Source: Silene latifolia (taxonomy: Eukaryota; Streptophyta; Magnoliopsida; Caryophyllales; Caryophyllaceae). Taken from it: 64,000 nt of DNA. Positions within the stretch are counted from its first letter, which is position 1. Each line of letters opens with the position of its first letter. Made by a program: the position numbers and the translations under genes. Location of the stretch: the NCBI RefSeq assembly GCF_048544455.1, contig NC_133526.1:6712001-6776000 (forward strand), written 5' to 3'. The notes under the pieces were generated by a model. It was given only the letters and a program-made list of their open reading frames with translations, did not search any database and had not been told where the DNA came from. Positions 55,503 to 64,000 of the stretch are shown piece by piece.

Positions 55503-57924
55503 CTCAGACACCTCGTTTCTGCACCCCTCGCAAACCACCCGGTGATGATTGGGCCGCATGTTTGATTCGCGGAACGATTAGTGACAATTCGTAAGATTAT
55601 CGTCAAGTGATTGCTCAAAAATTAATGTCAACCTCTTAGTTGTCATCTACGTGCCGATACGGTCGTTTTGGCAGTAATTAGAGTACATTCGGAGTCCGGG
55701 TCAAAAACCGTCTCCATTTTCGATAATCGTTAAATCCCGAGTCGAATGTTCGAATGTTCCGGATAATTCTATTCCATATTTCTCAAATTTTATCTTTTGG
55801 CAAATAATATCCCGTAATATTCAAAAGATAATCGAATTAAATCCGTCCTACCATAACTAAAACACGGAAATCTTTCTTAAACAGGAGGAAACCTCCTGGG
55901 AATAGACGCAGCAGGTGCTGCGCCTCTTCCAAGAGACGCAGTGGCTGCTGCGCCTCTTCCCAGGCCCTTCTTTGCATGATTTACGTATCTTTTTTATATC
56001 TTTCCGAGATTCACTTCCAAAGAGTCTCCGAAACCCTATTCCTCCGTGTGATTAGTATAAATAGGAGCTTTCGTTCCTCATATTTCTCACGCGAGTGTCC
56101 GCCCTTCTCTTCTCCCTTTGCATTCTAGACTTTGTTCTTACTAATTGGCGCCTACGTGCTTGAACCTTCGACCACGTAAGCTCGGATCCTTCCGGGTACC
56201 AGCCTCTCCGTTGCATGACCGACCAATTTGACCACTACACTCAATCAATCTAATTAATCAATTTGTTAAATCGTTTTCCTCTCACGAGGGCATTCTTTCC
56301 TTGCATTCGCGTCGAGCATCACTAATCGATCTTCTTAGTTCTTCTCGTTCCGTCAACATGTAAGTCTGAGGGTGTATTAATTCTCTTTATTTATTGTATT
56401 TTGTTTATCGTATAACAATTGTAAGATTCACGTCGAAAGTACCTCCTTAAAACCGATTTCTAAAACCGTCTTTAAACCCTGTTTTTGCGGATTTCCGTGA
56501 GATGACGTCGAGAAAAGACGCAAAGCAATCGCCGCCTCTTCAAAGGAGCGCGGCACTCTGCCGCGCTCTTCGTGAGGCCGCCGCAGCTCACTGCTTCTTT
56601 TCTTCTTCCTCCGTCCTCTGTAATTCGTATCAAAAATATTTCTTTTCTTTTGTTAAATCATTATTTCTTTCATCACGATAATTTATAAATCATATGTATA
56701 TTATTCATTCATCATTCACATGTTTTAATTGTCATAAATCCGACTTAAATCCCTTATAACCAATATTCGCGGGTTTTCGTCATTAATGTTCAATCCGAGT
56801 TTTAGAAGTTCAATTTCATCATATTGAGTTTAAGGATTCATTGTTGATATATTTGCATTCATTAATCCTTCGTCATTCATCATGTTTAGGAATTAGTTCG
56901 TTTAGTTTGTTTCATTCACCGATGTCACTAATTAGTCATTCATTAACATCGTCCCTTCACATAATTAATCTGTTTGTTTCCGTCTCATTCATGTTTTACT
57001 GTTTTTATGACTTTAATCGCATGTAATTAATTCATTAATCACTTTCATCCGAGCAAATAATTTAAATCAACCATTAAAATTAACAATCAACATTAACGGT
57101 TTTGCGATTCGGCTACGGCCCGAGAACTCACCCTTGAACAGACGCAAAGAATCGCTGCGCCTCTTCCAAAGGGCGCGATGCTGCTTGCTGTTCGGGTGAT
57201 TTCTGTCCCTGAACTCCTTTCTGCCTTGACGTAGTTTATTTAGTTTACGTATTAATTCGACTAATATTCGTAATATCGCTAATTTCAATTCGTTAATTTA
57301 TTTCTTTTTATTCTTTTATTCTTTTTTTTATCAAATCATCCGTTTTAAAGGTATTTTCGACATAAATCGCCTATTCCAATGTAATTAATGTAATTTTCGT
57401 TATTGTAATTTTCTTTTATTATATTTATCTTATTTCTCGTATGTTTTCACATGTAAATGAACATTAAATCCAACTTCGACATCAATTGCATGATAAATTA
57501 ATTGTTCACCGACTTAGTCTTAATTCACATGTTAGGATTAATCTAATGGATGTTGCATTGCATGCATTATAGCCGACGATATATCAAGTACGAACAAACT
57601 CCCTAATCATTAGTAGAGGCCGCTATCGAGGCGGGCGGGATTAGGTGTTCGATCAAAAGAGCTTCCTAATACGTACCCTCACCCCTTACTCCAGATCTCC
57701 GTGAGCACCCGTGTTCATTGGCATCCACGAGAGTCATTCTAGACATAGAATGCTAAGGGTAACGATTGCTTAGTGTTCATGTCACTACTTTGTGTCTTGA
57801 CATGACACGAGGTATTCGAACGGTTCCAATTTCCCATAAAAATTGGTGGCGACTCCTTACAAAATGCAAACGCTTGTCCCTCGTTTCTCAACCAAGCGCC
57901 CCCGTGGGCGGCCCGCTGTCCACA
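55503..57924 (+). repeat. 3' LTR of element 2
   Basis: 2422 bp, the same as 38364-40793 over long stretches, with TATAAATA at 56056-56063. Hairpin modules are at about 55905-55970, 56515-56590 and 57135-57190. The three modules are exactly where the two LTRs differ most. Confidence 0.95.
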
Positions 57925-58616
57925 GTTGGTATGTTCACAAAATATCTATATTGAAAGTAGACAAATATGAAAATTTAAATATTTTATATCTTAATAATGT
58001 GTTATATGTAAATAAATTAAATAAAAAGTAATAAAATCGGGTGATGGATGAATGTCGGGTGGATGGCGGGTGGAATTTCTTCATCCAACCCATCCGTCAT
58101 CCATCATCCGTTTCATCCGTCATCCATCCATCATCCATTTAAGTCGGGTTTTCATCCATCTTTTAGGATCGGGTGGATCGGGTTTTGATGGATGCGGGTA
58201 AAATTGACATCCCTACCTGCCATAGGTCCATCGGCCGAGGGTAGAACGGTATTTCCACCTGATAGCCACTTGGCCACTTGGCCACTACGTGACAAAAGGT
58301 GAAAGCCTATAAATACTCCTCAACCTTCTTTGAGGAAAGGATCCCACAACTTAACCTAAATACACTATTCATCTGGTAATATCTCCCTTATCTCTCTACA
58401 ATACATATCTAGCCAAGTAACACAGCTTAATCCTTTAAGTTTACTGACTTGAGCGTCGGAGTGAGTACGCTTGGCACAAAGCCAAGCCCTCAGTTCGTTC
58501 ATTGTTGCAGGAGAGGCCGAGAGGGACGATAGAAGCACGAAGGGTTCAACTCAAGACATTATTCTACAAGCCACGGGTGGTAACGATACTTGTTCTGAAA
58601 TTACACCCGGAACAAT

Positions 58617-58634
58617 TGGCGCCGTCTGTGGGGA
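58617..58634 (+). other. primer binding site of copy B
   Basis: TGGCGCCGTCTGTGGGGA two bases after the LTR end at 58614. It matches element 1. Confidence 0.88.
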
Positions 58635-58709
58635 AGACACTAGAAGCTAGTCACATTCATTCCCAAACAAAAATATACACACAAAAAACCCACCCAAAAA
58701 GCTAAGAAG

Positions 58710-60283
58710 ATGTCGAAACAACAAGAGGTATTCGTGACGGACGAAACCGACTTCTACCAAGATGATACCGTCCACAAATCTGGAGTCGTGCAACCCTCCA
58801 CCGGCGGAGTAATCCAACCAGAGTTCGGGATGCCAATAACACCCGACACGCCGGTGCCAGCCAACCAGGTCACCATCATGGGACAGGTGGTTGACGTAGC
58901 AAAGCTGAAAATGCTCCTGGACCTAATCAGTAATACGCCCGCTCACACTGTCACACCAACAAGAGCGGCGGAAATCGTCCAGGAGACCAGGGCCCAAAAC
59001 GTGACTCCGAGAAATTTGAACGGAGCACTAGGAGAAGCCAACCCAGTCAAGACGCCGGGGGAGCCCAAAGTGGGCGCGGTAGACCTAAGTCCTTCCCGCA
59101 CTCGTGGGAGGACAGCGTCCCCGCCACACGAACGAGGCTTACCCCAAAGGAGCCAGAGGAGTCCGACTCAGCAGAGTTGGAGAAGAAGTCCGAGTCGAAG
59201 AAGGAGCCCCTCCCGCTACGGGGAGGAGTCGGAGTTAGGGATGCAAGGAGCCGATCGCCGCGTGTCGTTCGACACGTGGTTAGGCAGCCCCTCAACGCCT
59301 ACGTCCTAGAAGTCCCGGTGCCAACTAAGCTCAAGTTGCCACCTCTGTCATACAAGGGAGATAGTGATCCAGCCGACCACGCTGAGGCTTTCGAGTCTTA
59401 CATGTCGGTATGGGAGCAGCCCGATGAGGTCTGGTGCCGAATTTTCCCAACAACTTTGCATGGGATGGCTCAGAGCTGGTACAAAGGGCTTCCCGACGGC
59501 TCGGTGTACTATTACGCCGACCTAAAGGGCGCTTTCCGAGCCCAGTACTCCTGCAATAAGAGAAGGGCCGTAGAGACATCGACCTCCCGACTATCGAGAC
59601 GGGAGGGGGCGAGTCTCTCCGGAGCTATGTGAAGAGGTTTGATGGAAAGGTCCAGCAGATTCGAGAAATTAATCCCGAGCCGGCGGCCTTCAACGATGAA
59701 GGGTCTCCCAAGGGGAGCCTTAAAAAACGAGCTCATCAAGAGCGGAGGCCTGGGCTTGGACGCCGCCAGGAAGTTGGCCGACCAAGCCATCAAGGTGGAA
59801 GACTATCACAAGACCCGGGTAGATCCCGTGAGCCGAGCACTCGAAAAGAAGAGTCACAGGCGGGACGATCGGACGAAGGACGCCGCGACAACAACGGTTC
59901 GCGGTCCGATGGAAGACGCCGTGAGAATAATAGATCACGGTCGGACGAGATCCGACCGGAGCAAGACTCGGCGGGCGCGGGTGGAATTCGAACGTACCAC
60001 CGAGGCGGTATAGTGATAAAACCCCTCTCGTCGTATCGGCCGCCGAGGTCTTCGCCCGAGCAAAACGAGGGCCGAAGTGGGAGAGACCCCCAAGCCAAAA
60101 ATGACGGTGACACGAGCCAAGATCTTTGTGAGTACCACGGCCACACCGCCATTTAACCAACGATCGCCGCCATCCGAAGAATGCCATAGAGGAACTGATC
60201 CGGAAGGGAAGCCTCGGCAAATACGTTGCAAAAGGCCAAAAGACGACGCAGTTCGGATAAGAAGTCCGTCTTCGAGCGGATAG
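58710..60283 (+). pseudogene. gag of copy B, frameshifted
   Basis: ATG at 58710 (MSKQQEVFVTDETDFYQ) lies 96 bp after the LTR. It follows the gag of element 1 closely, including QPEFGMPITPDTPVP and the arginine/serine-rich SPSRRRSPSRY. A shift near 59215 moves the frame to 59177-59632 with LSYKGDSDPADHAEAFESYM and GMAQSWYKGLPDGSVYY. Further shifts follow at about 59580 and 59690. The zinc-knuckle region near 60130 is damaged. Confidence 0.85.
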
Positions 60284-60284
60284 A

Positions 60285-60986
60285 GTGATTCATGTTGTCA
60301 TCGGGGCAACGAACGGAGGGTCCGCTCATGGGCACAAACGACACCTAAACGAGCTATATCAGGCCATCAACTTTGTGCCCAACTCAGGGATCCCCTCTGC
60401 AAACATCCCCGATATGATTATTGGAAGAAAGGACTACGAAGGGGTCATCGCCCCTCACAGCGACCCGCTTGTAGTCAATTTGGACATATCCAACCACCTG
60501 GTCAAGAGGTGCCTGATTGACACAGGCGCATACACGAACATCATGTTTAGAGAGTGCTTTCTCGGCCTCGGCAAAGATCAAGGACTTGAGCCCCCGCACC
60601 AACCCCTATACGGCTTCTCCGGGGGCGGCCTGGTGCCGCTGGGATCAATCAGACTCCCGGTGACGTTCGGCGAAAAGAACGCGGCTAAAAACGTCCTAGC
60701 TGAGTTCGTGGTCATTGACGGCTCGTCCGCCTACAACGTTCTCATAGGCCGAGTCACCCTGAGCGAGGCCGACGCAGTGATGTCCATCCGGGCCCTAACG
60801 CTGATGTATGTCTCGGACAGGGGGGAAGCGCATAAGCTCGTCTCCAAAAACGAGAAGGATGAGGTGGTCAACGTCCAGATAGCTGCCCGAGGATGCAACA
60901 TGCAATCCCTCAAAGAGGCGAGGAAGTCCGAAAAAGGAAAAAGCCCGTCCTTACAAAGCGGAGGGCGACCTCATGGATACAACTAG
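60285..60986 (+). CDS. protease of copy B, open
   Basis: An open frame of about 230 residues. Retropepsin active site LIDTGAYTNIMF lies near residue 78-89 and VIDGSSAYNVLIGR about 70 residues later. It starts in the gag linker (HGHKRHLNELYQAINFVPNS). After VSDRGEAHKLVSKNEKDEVV it ends in a lysine-rich tail and a stop at 60986. There is no aRNH duplicate here, unlike element 1. Reverse transcriptase would normally follow, but the sequence jumps to the region beyond integrase within about 75 bp. Confidence 0.8.
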   Translation: MIHVVIGATNGGSAHGHKRHLNELYQAINFVPNSGIPSANIPDMIIGRKDYEGVIAPHSDPLVVNLDISNHLVKRCLIDTGAYTNIMFRECFLGLGKDQGLEPPHQPLYGFSGGGLVPLGSIRLPVTFGEKNAAKNVLAEFVVIDGSSAYNVLIGRVTLSEADAVMSIRALTLMYVSDRGEAHKLVSKNEKDEVVNVQIAARGCNMQSLKEARKSEKGKSPSLQSGGRPHGYN

Positions 60987-61170
60987 TGGTCGATCGGGAG
61001 GTGTGCTGTGATGAGCCATTAGGGCATCGGTAATCTCGTAGAAATTTATGTAGGCTGAGGTGTCCAAAATAGTTGTGGACACCCCAACGCATGTTTTTAC
61101 CTAATGAAAAACCATCCAAGCCTTCCATCAAAGCAAAATTTTCCCATCGCTTATCTATCGAGAAATGCAG

Positions 61171-61860
61171 ACGCCGCCACACTTGTCATACCGACAAGAG
61201 CGACATCTTCATCAAGAATTTAGCGCCCGTCGCAGTCACCCCAGTAGTAGACGCCACGGCGAGTCACCAAGAGGTAGACGCCGTCGCACTCACTCCAAGT
61301 GGTAGACGCCACGTAACACGCTATCGAGAAATGTACGCCGCCACACACGTCATACCGACAAGAGCGGCAGTCTCCATCAAGAACTTAGCGCCGTCGCAGT
61401 CACCCCAAGTAGTAGACGCCACGGCAGTCACCCTAAGAGGTAGACGCCGTCGCAGTCACTCCAAGTGGTAGACGCCACGTAACACGCTATCGAGAAACAG
61501 ACGCCGGCTCACACTGTCATACCGACAAGAGCGGCAGTCTCCATCAAGAATTTAGCGCCGTCGCAGTCACCCCAAGTAGTAGACGCCACGGCAGTCACCC
61601 GAAGAGGTAGACGCCGTCGCAGTCACTCCAAGTGGTAGACGCCACGTAACACGCTATCGAGAAACGTACGCCGCTCACACTGTCATACCGACAAGAGCGG
61701 CAGTCTCCATCAAGAATTTAGCGCCGTCGCAGTCACCCCAAGTAGTAGACGCCACGGCAGTCACCCGAAGAGGTAGACGCCGTCGCAGTCACTCCAAGTG
61801 GTAGACGCCACGTAACACGCTATCAAGAAACCAACGCCGGCTCCCACGGTCAATCCGACA
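61171..61860. repeat. 166-bp tandem repeat of copy B, about four copies
   Basis: Units start at 61171, 61335, 61501, 61668 and (partial) 61834 with ACGCCGGCTCACACTGTCAT-like text, then ACCGACAAGAGCGGCAGTC, GTAGACGCCACGGCAGTCAC and GTAGACGCCGTCGCAGTCAC. The first 37 bp of each unit closely match a piece of the family's gag gene (58934-58970 and, inverted, about 11950-11986). The unit is unrelated to the 143-bp repeat of element 1 at the same place. Confidence 0.9.
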
Positions 61861-62329
61861 AGAGCGGCAATCACCCTCGTAAGACGGATACCGCGACAGT
61901 AACGGCCATCGCACACTACACTCGCAGAAACAATCGAAGTGTCTTGGAAGCGTTGAAACACAGTTGAGATACACACTCTAAAACGGCCCCGGCCAAGCCG
62001 AGGCGGAAACAAAAGGGGCGCTCAATTAGGAATACAGGAAGACAACTCTGGCAAAGATGAGATAAAGACCTCGGCCAGGCCGAAGGCGAAAGAAACGAAC
62101 TATTATTAGAAGATAAGTTACAAGTAAGATTACAAGTGAAAAGAATACAGACGACGGCCGTCCCCACAGGGATAAGCCGAAACACAACCTACCAGAGTTG
62201 TACAAAAAAAAAAAGCAAAAGCTACAATTATGTTCATGTACCAAGAGATAGCGGGGAGGAAGGGCTGAGTAATTGGCCTCCGAACAGTGAAGGGATCTCG
62301 TGTAAACTTGTTCTCATCAAAAGACATGG

Positions 62330-64000
62330 TAGTATGTGAGGAGCTGAAAAGATCTGTCAAACTTGCTCTCCTAAGCCTGTTCTGTCTTTGCCATCGATGT
62401 CGGTAGCCGCATCTTCTTCGATGGGCGACCCAAAGAAACTTTTCTAGCAACCTCGGCCTTGGCCTCGGCCTCGGCGCCTCACCGCCCTCATCCTTCGGCT
62501 TCTTCCTTAGCCACCCTAGCCTTCTCGGCCAGAAGAGCGCTTTCTCCACGGCCGCCTCCCTCTCCATCTTCGCCTTCACCGCCTCCTTGGCCTTCTCCAC
62601 CGCGGCTTTCTCCTTAGCCTCGAGCTTGTCATCAAGCGAGACGTCGAACCCGCCCCACACGGAAGGAACCATCAAGAGGGAAAAGCTCCCGATAACTTCC
62701 CTAGCAGCGTCTTGGCCAAATCCCTAACTCGGCGCACGTTTGGGAGCATGACGGTTTGGAGCATCTCGATGTCCACCTCCTTTTGCTTGATGATGGCCTC
62801 TTTGCCCCGAACCACCTCCGCCCGAGCCTTAAACAGGCCCTCGGACTCGTTCCTCTGCTGGAGATAGAGGTCGGCACGCCCCCTCGAACAAGGTCACATT
62901 TCCTCGGCGGCTTCGCGGCTTCACCGCCGCACCCTCGGCCTTAGCCCTCTCGTGAAGGACCTCCTTTTCAGCGTCCTCCCTAAGTTTTCTCTCGGCCAAG
63001 AGCGCCTTCTCGGCTTCTCCCCTAAGCCTCTGCTCATTGAGGAGATCCAGACCGCCGACCGACGCACCACTGCTTGGTGGCGTTACGCTCATGAACAGCC
63101 CGAGCCACGGCCTTCTCTTGCTCCATGAGACGAGCACCGGTAACCACGTTCCACCTCGCCAGCTCCCTAATTAGCTTCGTGCCCTCCTCTATAAGCTCGG
63201 AGACGGAAGCCTTCTGGGATGAAGGGACGGTGGTGACAATTTGACCACTAGCCCGCGGCTGAGGGACGAAAGCCTTCTGGGATGAAGGGTTGACGGTGGC
63301 ACCTTGACCACCAACCTGCGCAGAGGACCCCACCGCCTGCTGCCCAACGTGAGCAATAGCCGACTGCGGCTGGTCTGCAGAAATTCAATTAAAACATCAG
63401 TATCAACATTGACTTATCAGAAACACCTAATGGCACGGCTAAATTTAAGCCACAAGCTAGATAGGTACCATGTTTGGCCTTTTTGACCGGAGGAGGCACT
63501 TCCTTGCCAGCGGTAGAAGCTGTCCCTTTCCTCTTACGGATAAGGGGAGATCCCTCTGCGTCAGAGTCCCCCTCATCGGGAATATCAACAATCTCCACCT
63601 TCTTAGGGGAGGGGATGGGAGTTGGAACCGGTGTCGACGCCGATGCCGCTGAAAGCTTTGTTTTCCGCGTCCGACGCACTACGCCGCTAACAACCCTCGC
63701 CTGCGCCTCCTCCTTGCTCAAGACCTTCAGCCGCTGTTCCATAAGATCATTCGGCGACGTCCTCCGGTCATGGGTTAGAGCCTGGGGATGCAAGTTAGCA
63801 ACGGTTTTATCTTTGTGCAGCCCCATTCTCCGAAGAAGATCCTCAGATAGGTCCGGTCCAAAGTGGTCTGCAAAAGAAACAAAGCAAGAGTCAAGTAGAG
63901 GAAATAAATCGAAGTTCGAAAAGCAGGAACATTGAGAGCGGCGATGGGCCTCACACCGACCCCACTCACCCCGTGCTAGGGCCGGTATGAGGCCGACATA
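62330..64000 (-). pseudogene. antisense extra gene of copy B, partial at window edge
   Basis: The C-terminal two thirds of the gene seen at 35065-37231. Minus-strand order: intron near 63880-63970, then MGLHKDKTVANLHPQALTHD, TSPNDLMEQRLKVLSKEEAQ, SPKKVEIVDIPDEGDSDAEG, a second intron near 63370-63470, then the coiled coil (SSQKASVSELIEEGTKLIRE, EKALLAERKLREDAEKEVL) and a lysine/alanine/glutamate-rich helix (EAKEKAAVEKAKEAVKAKME near 62600). The N-terminus and promoter lie beyond 64000. Frames shift at least at 63060 and 62930. Confidence 0.7.

Larger units (their letters stand above)
38364..57924 (+). mobile_element. large Ty3/gypsy Tat-lineage retrotransposon, element 2
   Basis: A 19.56-kb element with 2.4-kb LTRs (38364-40793 and 55503-57924) and a perfect GTTGG target duplication (38359-38363, 57925-57929). 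Internal order: primer binding site, gag, protease, RT, RNase H, aRNH, integrase, then two antisense genes (48878-50400 and 51553-53670), a repeat-rich 3' region and a polypurine tract. Two RNase H domains place it in the Tat lineage; the long LTRs and size recall Ogre-like members. Its LTRs are highly similar except at CAG/CTG sites, so insertion was recent. Protease to integrase is frame-broken in the given sequence. Confidence 0.95.
38101..58215. mobile_element. non-autonomous hAT element, split by element 2
   Basis: TAGGGATGTCAAT at the left end is exactly inverted at the right (ATTGACATCCCTA). CCTGCCAT is duplicated at 38093-38100 and 58216-58223, the 8-bp target of hAT transposons. Without element 2 it is about 550 bp. 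Both subterminal regions are crowded with CATCCGTCATCCATC and GGGTGGATCGGGT repeats, in opposite orientation at the two ends. It has no coding capacity. Confidence 0.93.
37904..58614 (+). repeat. shared Tat LTR, split by a hAT element
   Basis: The LTR runs 37904-38100 and resumes at 58216 (after the 8-bp duplication) to CCCGGAACA at 58614, about 590 bp in total. TATAAATA lies at 58308-58315. It corresponds base for base, with small gaps, to the LTR of element 1 in reverse complement. Confidence 0.9.
34748..64000 (+). mobile_element. two damaged Tat copies (A and B) sharing one LTR
   Basis: Plus-strand relatives of element 1. Order: truncated LTR (34748-35068), antisense gene A, polypurine tract, shared LTR (37904-58614, interrupted), primer binding site, gag B, protease B, tandem repeat, antisense gene B running off the window. 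The middle LTR is preceded by a polypurine tract and followed by a primer binding site, so it serves as 3' LTR of A and 5' LTR of B. Unequal recombination between elements produces such arrays. Reverse transcriptase, RNase H and integrase are absent from both copies within the window. Confidence 0.85.

Overview
This is nuclear DNA of a flowering plant, most likely a eudicot. The evidence is plant Ty3/gypsy elements of the Tat lineage, Stowaway, Harbinger, hAT and MULE-type MITEs, tRNA-derived SINE-like pieces, and two spliced plant genes on the minus strand. Element types and the style of the repeats would fit Caryophyllales, but the species cannot be fixed from the sequence alone.

Layout. 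(1) 1-13.3 kb is a nest of transposons. A MULE-like MITE (379-13323) was hit by a Tat element now reduced to a solo LTR (739-1345) and by a Harbinger MITE (1502-13259). The Harbinger MITE was itself hit by an 11.4-kb minus-strand Tat element (1552-12902, target duplication AGCTT). (2) 13.3-34.5 kb is the AT-rich genic island. It holds an intact 8-exon AUX1/LAX auxin influx carrier gene (26597 to 16298, 486 aa) and a 5-exon SANTA-domain gene of the KNL2 type (34491 to 29785, 254 aa). Introns and intergenic DNA are full of MITEs and SINE-like pieces. (3) 34.7-64.0 kb is a second nest. Two damaged copies of the same Tat family as element 1 share one LTR (37904-58614). A short hAT element (38101-58215, target duplication CCTGCCAT) split this LTR, and the hAT was split by a 19.6-kb Tat element with 2.4-kb LTRs (38364-57924, target duplication GTTGG).

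How the parts work together. Both Tat families carry the usual gag, protease, reverse transcriptase, RNase H, second archaeal-type RNase H (aRNH) and integrase. Both also carry antisense, intron-containing extra genes between integrase and the 3' LTR. The smaller family has one (putative gypsy-type transposase domain plus coiled coil) with its own conserved TATA box. The 19.6-kb element has two: a DUF7745-like gene and a plant-mobile-domain (MAIN-like) gene. These extra genes, the satellite-like repeats beside them and a hairpin module shared by LTRs and antisense genes are the most unusual content.

Caution. Many retroelement reading frames break at or near CAG/CTG sites, and paired copies differ preferentially at such sites. 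Part of the apparent decay may be systematic consensus error rather than mutation. Exon boundaries are read by eye from splice signals, reading phase and family knowledge.
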